The notes beneath the pieces were generated by a model. That model saw only the letters and a program-made list of their open reading frames with translations. It ran no database searches and was not told the origin of the DNA. A program made the translations under genes and the position numbers. This document shows, one piece after another, positions 1 to 6,056 of a stretch of DNA of 6,250 bases (positions within the stretch are counted from its first letter, which is position 1; every line of letters starts with the position of its first letter). Source of the stretch: an uncultured Oscillospiraceae bacterium (GTDB lineage Bacteria; Bacillota; Clostridia; Oscillospirales; Ruminococcaceae); contig USNZ01000078.1 in NCBI GenBank assembly GCA_900556255.1, positions 1 to 6,250 of the forward strand, given 5' to 3'.

Positions 1-51
1 CGTATAATAGTTGGCGCGGGACTGCGCCATCAAGGAAAAATTCTGATCCAT
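1..51 (-). CDS. 5' end of an unidentified gene downstream of ftsH (partial)
   Basis: Only the first 17 codons lie in the window; they read MDQNFSLMAQSRANYYT and run off the left edge. The ATG is at 49-51. A plausible ribosome site, AGGTG on the minus strand (plus 58-62), sits 6 nt upstream. The start follows the ftsH stop by 16 nt with no terminator between, so the gene is probably co-transcribed with ftsH. No signal peptide or membrane segment is visible in these residues. The Arg-Ala-Asn-Tyr-Tyr stretch loosely recalls the start of TorD-type chaperones, but 17 residues are far too few to assign a family and I do not. That this is a real start is moderately supported; its function is unknown. 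Confidence 0.6.
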   Translation of the reverse strand, partial: MDQNFSLMAQSRANYYT

Positions 52-67
52 GGTTCACACCTACTTT

Positions 68-2140
68 TTACTGTTGCACGTCGGGCTGGTCCGCAACCGT
101 CCCGGCATCCGTATCGGATTTCGGCTGTTCGACCTGTGCGGCGGAGACTGCGGGTTCAGCAGTCTTACCGTTGGCCAGGTCATAGGGCGGCAGTTCGCCG
201 CCTTCCATCAAGGTCTTGAACTCTTCGCCGCTGATCTTTTCACGTTCCATCAGCACGGCAGAAACTTTGTGCAGCTCAGCCATGTGCTCGGTCAGGATGC
301 GGCGGGCGGTTTCATACGCCTCATCCACAATATCGCGGATCTCGTTGTCAATTTCGGAAGCAATGGCCTCGGAATAGCCCTTGCCCTGCCCCAAATCGCG
401 GCCCAGGAAGGTCTCGCCGGGATCACCGCCGTAGACAACGGGGCCCAGACGTTCCGAGAAACCGTACCGCGTCACCATCGAACGGGCGGTGTCGGTGGCG
501 CGCTGCAAATCGCTGGACGCGCCGGTGGAGATATCCTCCAGCACCAGATGCTCTGCCACACGTCCGCCCAGCAGGGTGACGATGTTTTCAAACATCGCGG
601 TCTTGGTGACATAGCTGGGGTCTTTTTCGGGCAGGTACATCGTGTAGCCGCCCGCCGCGCCGCGGGAAATAATGCTGATCTCATGCACCGGATCATGGTG
701 CTTGCTGAAATAGCCGGTAATGGCGTGGCCGGTCTCGTGGTAGGCAGTCAGGCGGCGTTCGGCATCGGTGACGACATGGCTCTTTTTCTCGGGGCCCATC
801 ATGACCTTGACCGAGGCCTCCTCGATTTCCTTCTCGCTGATGGCCTTTTTGCCCTGTCGGGCTGCCAGCAGGGCGGCCTCGTTGACAAGGTTTTCCAGAT
901 CCGCGCCGGAGAAACCGGCCGTGGAACGGGCAATGGTTTTCAGCTCCACATCGGGGGCCAAAGGCTTATTGCGGGTATGCACACGCAAGATCTGCTCACG
1001 ACCCTTGACATCGGGCAGGCCTACATACACCTGGCGGTCAAAACGGCCCGGGCGCAGCAGCGCCTTGTCCAGAATGTCCGCACGGTTGGTGGCAGCCATG
1101 ACAATCACGCCGTCGTTGGCGTCAAAGCCGTCCATCTCGACCAGCAGCTGGTTCAGCGTCTGCTCGCGCTCGTCGTGGCCACCGCCGAGACCCGCGCCGC
1201 GCTGGCGGCCTACGGCGTCGATTTCGTCGATAAAGACGATAGAGGGCATCGTCTTTTTGGCTTTTTCAAACAGGTCGCGCACACGGGAGGCACCGACACC
1301 GACATACATCTCGACAAAGTCGGAGCCGGAAATCGCATAGAACGGCACCCCTGCCTCGCCGGCGCAGGCGCGGGCCAGCAGGGTTTTACCTGTACCCGGA
1401 GGGCCGACCAGCAAAACGCCGTGGGGGATACGCGCGCCGAGAGAGTTGAACTTATTCGGAGCTTTCAGGAACTCAACGACCTCCTGCAGCTCGGCCTTTT
1501 CCTCGTCCGCACCGGCCACATCGGCAAAGGTCGCCTTGCGCTGGTTTTCCTGCTGATCCTTGACCTTGGCGCGGCCGACATTCATAATGCTGCCGCCGGC
1601 ACCGCCGCGGTACATCGACATGAACATCAGCACGACCATGCCCAGCATGGCAGCATAGATGATGACCTCTGCCCAGGGGAAGCTGGAGCGCTGCGCAATA
1701 TAGTCGTAGACCATGGGCTGGTCGGGGTTGGCGGCGTTATAGGCATCAATATAAGAATCAATGACCTCGCCGTTGTTGAAAATACCGTAATAAGGCAGCT
1801 TGTAGGTCATGTGCACGGTGCCGCCGTTTTGGGGCAGGGCGTCGCTTTCGCTGCCGGTCAGCCCTGTAAGCAGCCCGCCGGAGGATGCCGCGGCCGTGCT
1901 GCTTTCCTGTTTGGGAAGTTCGACCGCACCCTCCTTCAGCCACATTTCCAGGCTGGCGGTGTTCAGGTCCAACCGGAAGGACGTAACCTGGTTGTTGCGG
2001 AAATAATCCCGCACGGTGGAATAGTAAATGTGCTGCGAGGCCGACGCCGACATAAGCGGCGACAGCGAGACAAACAGCAGTGTCAGCACCATAAGCACTG
2101 CTGCCAAAATGATGCCGTTAAACTTGGGCTTGTGCTGCAA
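68..2140 (-). CDS. ftsH: ATP-dependent zinc metalloprotease FtsH
   Basis: Membrane-anchored AAA+ protease that extracts and degrades misfolded membrane proteins and short-lived regulators; the family works as a hexamer with its catalytic part in the cytoplasm. The 690 residues show an N-terminal membrane helix (about 8-29), an extracytoplasmic region (about 30-156), a second membrane helix (about 157-176), Walker A GPPGTGKT (246-253), pore loop MYVGVGA (278-284), Walker B IVFIDEID (301-308), and a second region of homology with RPGRFDR (363-369). The zinc site is HETGH (468-472), with Asp544 in STGASSD as likely third ligand. The C-terminal tail (about 655-690) is Ala/Gln/Asp-rich and looks disordered. 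The start codon is TTG, supported by TTAGGAG 8 nt upstream. Oddities: the extracytoplasmic region is long and holds a Ser/Ala/Gly-rich stretch (about 79-106), and the pore aromatic is Tyr279 where Phe is usual. The gene follows hpt, as is common in Firmicutes. Confidence 0.98.
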   Translation of the reverse strand: MQHKPKFNGIILAAVLMVLTLLFVSLSPLMSASASQHIYYSTVRDYFRNNQVTSFRLDLNTASLEMWLKEGAVELPKQESSTAAASSGGLLTGLTGSESDALPQNGGTVHMTYKLPYYGIFNNGEVIDSYIDAYNAANPDQPMVYDYIAQRSSFPWAEVIIYAAMLGMVVLMFMSMYRGGAGGSIMNVGRAKVKDQQENQRKATFADVAGADEEKAELQEVVEFLKAPNKFNSLGARIPHGVLLVGPPGTGKTLLARACAGEAGVPFYAISGSDFVEMYVGVGASRVRDLFEKAKKTMPSIVFIDEIDAVGRQRGAGLGGGHDEREQTLNQLLVEMDGFDANDGVIVMAATNRADILDKALLRPGRFDRQVYVGLPDVKGREQILRVHTRNKPLAPDVELKTIARSTAGFSGADLENLVNEAALLAARQGKKAISEKEIEEASVKVMMGPEKKSHVVTDAERRLTAYHETGHAITGYFSKHHDPVHEISIISRGAAGGYTMYLPEKDPSYVTKTAMFENIVTLLGGRVAEHLVLEDISTGASSDLQRATDTARSMVTRYGFSERLGPVVYGGDPGETFLGRDLGQGKGYSEAIASEIDNEIRDIVDEAYETARRILTEHMAELHKVSAVLMEREKISGEEFKTLMEGGELPPYDLANGKTAEPAVSAAQVEQPKSDTDAGTVADQPDVQQ

Positions 2141-2148
2141 GAGATCAA

Positions 2149-2155
2149 CTCCTAA
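2149..2155 (-). promoter_or_regulatory. Shine-Dalgarno site of ftsH that fixes a TTG start
   Basis: The minus strand reads TTAGGAG here, followed by an 8 nt spacer and then TTG at 2138-2140. It closely matches the anti-Shine-Dalgarno sequence at good spacing. The next in-frame ATG is codon 17, inside the first membrane helix, so TTG is the best-supported start. Confidence 0.85.
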
Positions 2156-2169
2156 CCGGTATGCACCGG
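2156..2169 (-). other. small inverted repeat directly 5' of the ftsH ribosome site
   Basis: CCGGT (2156-2160) and ACCGG (2165-2169) form a perfect 5 bp inverted repeat around the 4 nt loop ATGC. On the mRNA it ends one nucleotide before the TTAGGAG site. If it folds it would border the ribosome site without burying it. It is short enough to be chance. Confidence 0.4.
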
Positions 2170-2176
2170 GTATTTT

Positions 2177-2193
2177 TGCCGGGGACCCCGGCA
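2177..2193 (-). other. GC-rich hairpin just after the hpt stop, not a canonical terminator
   Basis: TGCCGGGG and CCCCGGCA form a perfect 8 bp inverted repeat around a single base (2185); a real loop would open the inner pairs. It starts 3 nt after the hpt stop codon. On the transcribed strand it is followed by AAAAA rather than U residues, so it lacks the tail of an intrinsic terminator. It could stabilise the hpt 3' end, mark a processing site, or set the ratio of hpt to ftsH expression. The role is inference; the symmetry is plain. Confidence 0.6.
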
Positions 2194-2196
2194 GGT

Positions 2197-2748
2197 TCAG
2201 TCTGCATAGACTTGGGATTTCAACACGCCGACATAAGGCAGGTTGCGGTATTTCTCGGCATAGTCAAGGCCGTAGCCCACCACGAACTCGTCCGGCACCT
2301 CAAAGCCGAGATAATCCGGCTCAATTTGGGCCTGGCGGCGGCTGGGCTTGGACAGAATGGTGCAAAGACGCACACTGTTGGGGTTGCGCATTTTCAGCAT
2401 CGGCATCAGGTGCGAAAGCGTGATGCCCGTATCCAGGATGTCCTCGACGATCAAAACGTCCTTGCCGGACAAATCCGAGTCGAGATCCTTGATGATTTTG
2501 ACAAGGCCTGTGGACTTCGTGTTGGAGCCGCCGTAGCTGGAAACCACCATAAAGTCGATGGCGCAGGGAATGGTCACGGCGCGCATCAAGTCGGCCATGA
2601 ACACAACGCCGCCCTTTAAGATGGAAACCAACAGCAGCTGTTTGCCCGCATAGTCGCGGCTGATTTGCGCACCCAGCTCGGTGACCTTGGCCTTCAGCGC
2701 TTCTTCCGATACCAAAATATGATCAATATCCTGATCCATGGTACACAT
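2197..2748 (-). CDS. hpt: hypoxanthine(-guanine) phosphoribosyltransferase
   Basis: Cytoplasmic purine-salvage enzyme that joins hypoxanthine, and usually guanine, to PRPP to give IMP or GMP plus pyrophosphate. The 183 residues match the usual bacterial length. Visible motifs are the LKGG loop (44-47), the flexible loop SSYGGS (70-75), and the PRPP-binding signature [13 protein letters not shown] (98-110) with acidic pair Glu102-Asp103 and likely catalytic Asp106. Lys134 in SKP is the expected base-contacting lysine, and the purine pocket [13 protein letters not shown] spans 151-163. Two ATGs lie close together (codons 1 and 4). AGGAGG is 8 nt from the first and 17 nt from the second, so the first is chosen. 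It sits 12 nt after tilS and before ftsH, the classic tilS-hpt-ftsH order. Whether guanine or xanthine is also used cannot be read from the sequence. Confidence 0.97.
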   Translation of the reverse strand: MCTMDQDIDHILVSEEALKAKVTELGAQISRDYAGKQLLLVSILKGGVVFMADLMRAVTIPCAIDFMVVSSYGGSNTKSTGLVKIIKDLDSDLSGKDVLIVEDILDTGITLSHLMPMLKMRNPNSVRLCTILSKPSRRQAQIEPDYLGFEVPDEFVVGYGLDYAEKYRNLPYVGVLKSQVYAD

Positions 2749-2756
2749 AGATTTTG

Positions 2757-2762
2757 CCTCCT
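2757..2762 (-). promoter_or_regulatory. Shine-Dalgarno site of hpt overlapping the tilS stop
   Basis: A perfect AGGAGG on the minus strand lies 8 nt before the hpt ATG (2746-2748). Its first two bases fall in the tilS stop codon TAG (2761-2763), so ribosomes ending tilS clear or occupy the hpt start region. The spacing selects the first of two nearby ATGs. Confidence 0.85.
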
Positions 2763-4140
2763 ATTCTTTTTCGGCTCGTACCGTCAGCACGGTTTGGGTG
2801 TGCACGGTGGGGGTATAGCCTTCGGCAAAGCCGCTGCCCCACAGCCAAACGACCTCGCTCCCCTTTGCCAAAAGCGGCAGCAGGGCGCGTTGGGGCTGCG
2901 GGACCTTGGTTTCGTTAAAATACTTTTTCAGTGTCTTGCGGCACCGACCCGCCGGTTGAAAGAAATCCCCCGGCTGCCGGGTGCGCAAAACTGTATACGA
3001 TAGTATTCTATCACAATCTGCGCAACAGTTTAAGTCTTTTTTTGAAAATGTTGGATTATTTAGAAAATTTTCATACTTTACCGTCTCAAAAACAACGGTA
3101 TAGCCCCCCGGCAGGCAGAATTTGCCCAGCCGGAAGGGCTGTGGGGATATAGATTTCGGCATTTCGGGAACATTCGGCTGTAAAAACAGCGTTCCGTTTT
3201 CCACCCTCCACAGGGTATCATCGGTCAGCTGTACCCCGCCGCTGCCCCGCAAAAGTGCCCCGTACAAGAGTTCCAAATACTTTTCCTCGGCATCGCGGGT
3301 GGCACTGACGAGTTTATGCAGTGCCGTTTTGGCCACCGGCTCGGGCGCGGCGGCCAGCTTTGCGGCATCATACCCGCCGGGCACGGCAGCCTGCCGCAGC
3401 AGTTCGGCGGCCATCTCGTCCAGCCAGTCATCCAGGGTGCGCAGCTGCTCGCCCAGACGGGACATTGCCTGCAAGGCGGCAGGGTTAGCGTATACCAGCG
3501 CGGGCACGGCATCGTGGCGGATCCGATTGCGCGCGTATAAGTCCTCGGCGTTGGTTTCGTCCTGCACATACCGCTGCCCCAGGGCGGCGCAGTAGCTTTC
3601 GGTGTCGGCGCGGCTCACGCACAAAAACGGGCGGCGGTAGCACCCGCGCTGCGGTGCAATGCCCGTAAGCCCGTGCAGCCCCGTGCCCCGCGCCATGCGG
3701 AACAGCATGGTTTCTGCCTGGTCGGACATCGTGTGTGCCGTTGCAATGAGGGCGTCATTCTGCTGCGCTAAGCGGTCGAACCAATCGTACCGAAGCCCCC
3801 GCGCCCAGTTTTCGCTGGCATGGGGCGGGATGGAAATTCCCTCTCGGGCGGCGTCCAGCAGGTGCAGCTTTACGCCGTTCTGACGGCAAAAATCCGCCAC
3901 AAAGGCAGCGTCCGCATCGGCGGCAGCGCCGCGCAGCCCGTGGTTGACGTGCGCCGCCTGCACGGTAATGTGCAGGCGCTCGGCGTTTCGCAGCAAAAAC
4001 AACAGCAAAGCCATGGAGTCTGCCCCGCCGGAGCAGGCCGCAATGACTCTGCTGCCTGAAAGGAACAAGCCCTGCCGGGCTATATAGCCCAGCAAGGTTT
4101 GTTCGATACGTTGTACGGTTTTTTCCGCGTCAGAAATCAT
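2761..4140 (-). CDS. tilS: tRNA(Ile)-lysidine synthase TilS
   Basis: ATP-dependent cytoplasmic enzyme that attaches lysine to C34 of the CAU-anticodon tRNA-Ile to make lysidine. This changes the tRNA from reading AUG to reading AUA and is generally essential. The N-terminal PP-loop ATPase domain shows SGGADS (37-42), HVNHGLRG (64-71), TAHTMSDQAETMLFR (134-148), and DETNAEDLYARNRIRH (194-209). A helical middle domain follows (about 215-300). The TilS C-terminal domain carries LRTRQPGDFFQPAG (385-398) and KTLKKYFNE (402-410). At 459 residues the length is normal. The ATG overlaps the end of dnaB by 11 nt, and only GGA-like bases precede it, suggesting translational coupling. Codons for about residues 350-385 are strikingly AT-rich (29% GC against 71% at 3301-3400) and include a CCADC cluster (372-376). 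No frameshift is seen, and both catalytic and C-terminal domains are intact. Confidence 0.97.
   Translation of the reverse strand: MISDAEKTVQRIEQTLLGYIARQGLFLSGSRVIAACSGGADSMALLLFLLRNAERLHITVQAAHVNHGLRGAAADADAAFVADFCRQNGVKLHLLDAAREGISIPPHASENWARGLRYDWFDRLAQQNDALIATAHTMSDQAETMLFRMARGTGLHGLTGIAPQRGCYRRPFLCVSRADTESYCAALGQRYVQDETNAEDLYARNRIRHDAVPALVYANPAALQAMSRLGEQLRTLDDWLDEMAAELLRQAAVPGGYDAAKLAAAPEPVAKTALHKLVSATRDAEEKYLELLYGALLRGSGGVQLTDDTLWRVENGTLFLQPNVPEMPKSISPQPFRLGKFCLPGGYTVVFETVKYENFLNNPTFSKKDLNCCADCDRILSYTVLRTRQPGDFFQPAGRCRKTLKKYFNETKVPQPQRALLPLLAKGSEVVWLWGSGFAEGYTPTVHTQTVLTVRAEKE
2999..3012. repeat. perfect inverted repeat over a -10 candidate in tilS
   Basis: GATAG and CTATC are perfect inverted copies around a 4 nt centre. 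The repeat covers the whole candidate -10 hexamer (3005-3010). A second small palindrome, GTATAC, sits at 2993-2998. It could be an operator half-site pair, a weak RNA hairpin, or chance in AT-rich DNA. Confidence 0.35.
3005..3033 (-). promoter_or_regulatory. candidate extended -10 promoter inside tilS, facing hpt-ftsH
   Basis: The minus strand reads TGATAGAAT: an extended -10 with TG one base before TAGAAT (plus 3005-3010), matching TATAAT at 5 of 6 positions. At a 17 bp spacer the -35 position is TTAAAC (plus 3028-3033), a weak 3 of 6 match to TTGACA. It lies in the most AT-rich stretch of the window and about 260 nt upstream of the hpt ATG. Such matches occur by chance in AT-rich DNA, so this is a lead only. 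Confidence 0.28.
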
Positions 4141-5533
4141 GCGTCACGTCCAAATTGCTGAATCTTGTGTGGGCACCGTCCCAGCCAAGGCGCACCACAC
4201 TGGTTTCGCCGTGACGGTTTTTGGCCACGATGCACTCGGCCTCGTTCTCGTTGGCCTGGCTTTCCTCCCCGTTTTGGGAGTTGTAGTAGGCCGCGCGATA
4301 CAAAAACAGCACGATATCGGCGTCCTGTTCGATAGAACCGGAGTCACGCAGGTCGGATAGCTGCGGACGATGATCCGAGCGTCCCGCCGTTTTTTCGGCC
4401 GCACGGGACAGCTGCGACAAGGCAATGACCGGCACATTCAGTTCCTTGGCCATAATTTTCAGATTTCGGGTGATGTCGCTGATTTCCTGCACACGGCTTT
4501 CGGTGCGTTTTGCACTTTGCATCAGCTGCAGATAGTCGATGATGACCAGACCGATCTTTTCCTTTTTTGGATCCTGGTTGATCTGACGGATCTTGGCTTT
4601 CATCTCCGGCACCGAGATACCGGAGCTGTCATCCATATAAATAGGAGCATTGTACAAAAGTGAGGTTGCCTGTGCAAAGTCATTCCAGTCGGAGTTGTTC
4701 AGCCGCCCCGTTCGGAACGCCTGGCTGTCAATGTTGGCTGTGCTCGAAAGAATACGGTCGGTCAGCTGCTCGCAGGTCATTTCCAGACTGAAAATGATGG
4801 TGGGTACCTTTTGCTGGCGCGCCACGTTGGTGGCGATGTTCAGCGCAAAGGAAGTCTTGCCCATACCGGGGCGGGCGGCCAGAATAATCAGGTCGGAACG
4901 TCCCAGACCGGTCAGCACGGTGTCCAGATAGGTAAAGCCCGTAGGGATGCCGGCGAACTTATCGCGGTCGGCACCGCTGAGCTTTTGCATAGTGTCGATG
5001 ACTTCAAGAATGGATTCCCGAATGGTCTTGACACCCGACTTGTCGCGTCCGCTGCGGATATCGTAAATTTTCTGTTCGGCGCTTTCCAGCAAAAGATCCG
5101 CATCCTCGCCGGAGGCGGTCTCGTTCAGAATACCGCGCGCCGCGTCAATAAGCCGCCGTGCCTGGTATTTTTCCTTTACGATTTTAATATACGAATCTAC
5201 GTTGGAAATGGCGGGGACTGTCTCGGCAATGCGGGTGATGTACACCTTGGCATCGTCAGCGCCCGCAAAGGTGCCGTTTGTGCCCAGCGCATTGACCAGC
5301 GTGATAACGTCAACGGCCTCGCTGTCGGTAAACAGCGCGCGCATCGTCTCAAAGACAGCGCGGTTCTGCTCCGAGTAGAACATTTCCGGCTCCATCTCGG
5401 TGATCAGGCGGTTGAGGATGGTATCCTCCATCAGCGCTGCGCCCAGCACGCTTTGCTCAGCCTGCATATTGTAGGGCATCTGGATGCCAAGGCTGGACAG
5501 GCTTAATTCATCGTTTTTCGGCACAAAAGGCAC
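4130..5533 (-). CDS. dnaB: replicative DNA helicase DnaB (DnaC in Bacillus naming)
   Basis: Hexameric 5'-3' helicase that unwinds DNA at the replication fork and recruits primase. The 467 residues show the N-terminal DnaB domain (about 20-125, starting YNMQAEQSVLGA), a linker helix, and the RecA-like C-terminal domain. Motifs are Walker A ARPGMGKTS (220-228), likely catalytic Glu251 in FSLEM, Walker B LVIIDYLQLM (329-338), the LSQLSR/LRDSGSIEQDAD region (372-406), and KNRHG (438-442) with likely arginine finger Arg440. No intein or insertion interrupts it. The start is GTG (5531-5533), with AGAAGGG 6 nt upstream. A second GTG three codons on (5522-5524) has AAAGGGG 8 nt upstream, so the true start could be either; no in-frame ATG lies between the rplI stop and codon 19. 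The gdpP-rplI-dnaB order is typical of Firmicutes. The stop codon lies inside the tilS start region. Confidence 0.98.
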   Translation of the reverse strand: MPFVPKNDELSLSSLGIQMPYNMQAEQSVLGAALMEDTILNRLITEMEPEMFYSEQNRAVFETMRALFTDSEAVDVITLVNALGTNGTFAGADDAKVYITRIAETVPAISNVDSYIKIVKEKYQARRLIDAARGILNETASGEDADLLLESAEQKIYDIRSGRDKSGVKTIRESILEVIDTMQKLSGADRDKFAGIPTGFTYLDTVLTGLGRSDLIILAARPGMGKTSFALNIATNVARQQKVPTIIFSLEMTCEQLTDRILSSTANIDSQAFRTGRLNNSDWNDFAQATSLLYNAPIYMDDSSGISVPEMKAKIRQINQDPKKEKIGLVIIDYLQLMQSAKRTESRVQEISDITRNLKIMAKELNVPVIALSQLSRAAEKTAGRSDHRPQLSDLRDSGSIEQDADIVLFLYRAAYYNSQNGEESQANENEAECIVAKNRHGETSVVRLGWDGAHTRFSNLDVTHDF

Positions 5534-5539
5534 CCCTTT

Positions 5540-5546
5540 CCCTTCT
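5540..5546 (-). promoter_or_regulatory. likely dnaB ribosome site with two possible GTG starts
   Basis: The minus strand reads AGAAGGG here, 6 nt from the GTG at 5531-5533. An overlapping purine run, AAAGGGG (5533-5539), is 8 nt from a second GTG at 5522-5524. Neither is a perfect AGGAGG. The choice changes the protein by only three residues. Confidence 0.5.
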
Positions 5547-5555
5547 CTTTTTGCA

Positions 5556-5577
5556 TGTAAAGCTGCTTTGCTTTACA
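5556..5577 (-). other. hairpin spanning the rplI stop codon
   Basis: TGTAAAGC (5556-5563) and GCTTTACA (5570-5577) form a perfect 8 bp inverted repeat around a 6 nt loop. On the mRNA the 5' arm contains the rplI stop codon UAA. The following bases are UGCAAAAAGAG, so there is no U-tract and it is not a canonical intrinsic terminator. Ribosomes finishing rplI would melt it, so it could tie dnaB expression to rplI translation or mark an RNA processing point. That role is inference. Confidence 0.55.
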
Positions 5578-6019
5578 GTTCTTCCACCTTGAGTTTGAAG
5601 TCTGCCACGATGCCCGCATACAGACGCACGGCGGCGTCATAGCTGCCGAACTCCTTGATGGCGGCGGGCAGTTCGACCTTTTTCTTGTCAATTTCGGTTC
5701 CGGTCAGTTGGCTGAGCAACTCGGCAACTTCCTTGCCGGTGACCTTGCCGTACAGCTTGCCGGAGGCACCGCCCTTGACCTTGGCGGTCACGGTCTTACC
5801 CTTGATTTTGTCGGCCACAGCCTGGGCGGCGGCGCGGGCTTCGGCTTCATGGTGGGCCTTCGCCTCGCTCTTGGTGCGGGCCTGGTTCAGTGCCCCCGCA
5901 TCAGCGGCAGCAGCCAAACCGCGCGGAAACAGGAAGTTGCGGGCGTACCCGTCGGAAACCTCGTGGATCTCGTCCTTTTTACCGATGGTCTTGACGTCCT
6001 GCTTCAAAATAACTTTCAT
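5573..6019 (-). CDS. rplI: 50S ribosomal protein L9
   Basis: L9 binds 23S rRNA near the base of the L1 stalk and helps hold reading frame. The 148 residues are the normal length. The N-terminal RNA-binding domain carries the family signature [16 protein letters not shown] (21-36). An Ala/Lys/Glu-rich segment (about 41-75) forms the long connecting helix, and the C-terminal domain shows [12 protein letters not shown] (83-94). One deviation is Asp16 in GKKDE, where Gly or Asn is usual. The ATG at 6017-6019 has a perfect AGGAGG (plus 6028-6033) 8 nt upstream. It lies 37 nt after the gdpP-type gene and 39 nt before dnaB, the standard Firmicutes neighbourhood. Confidence 0.98.
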   Translation of the reverse strand: MKVILKQDVKTIGKKDEIHEVSDGYARNFLFPRGLAAAADAGALNQARTKSEAKAHHEAEARAAAQAVADKIKGKTVTAKVKGGASGKLYGKVTGKEVAELLSQLTGTEIDKKKVELPAAIKEFGSYDAAVRLYAGIVADFKLKVEEL

Positions 6020-6056
6020 AAGAGTTCCCTCCTGAAATTCTTAAAATAGATTTGTA

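Noticed and set aside
50..2155. A very long open frame (701 codons) on the plus strand opposite ftsH
   Set aside because: It is antisense to an unmistakable ftsH and its product looks like no protein family I recognise, with His/Gly/Ala-rich composition. Long antisense frames are expected in GC-rich coding DNA with strong third-position bias.
2177..2193. Intrinsic terminator between hpt and ftsH
   Set aside because: The hairpin is strong, but on the transcribed strand it is followed by A residues, not U. On the plus strand it is followed by GGTTCAG, so it fails in both directions.
2731..2742. A 12 nt sequence (CTGATCCATGGT) shared with positions 43-54, at the hpt and downstream gene starts
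   Set aside because: About one 12 nt match is expected by chance in a window of this size, and both copies encode ordinary Met-Asp-Gln codons.
4625..4665. AT-rich patch in dnaB with TTGTAC and TATATG that resembles promoter boxes
   Set aside because: The spacing is only about 12 bp, and the codons encode a normal DnaB segment (YNAPIYMDD).
4811..5506. A 231-codon open frame on the plus strand opposite dnaB
   Set aside because: It mirrors the codons of a full-length dnaB and has no recognisable motifs; it is a shadow of the real gene.
5503..5556. A 17-codon leader frame starting in the rplI-dnaB gap and overlapping the dnaB start
   Set aside because: It starts with ATG and ends in TAA, but no ribosome site precedes it and its start lies beside the hairpin. 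It most likely arises by chance.
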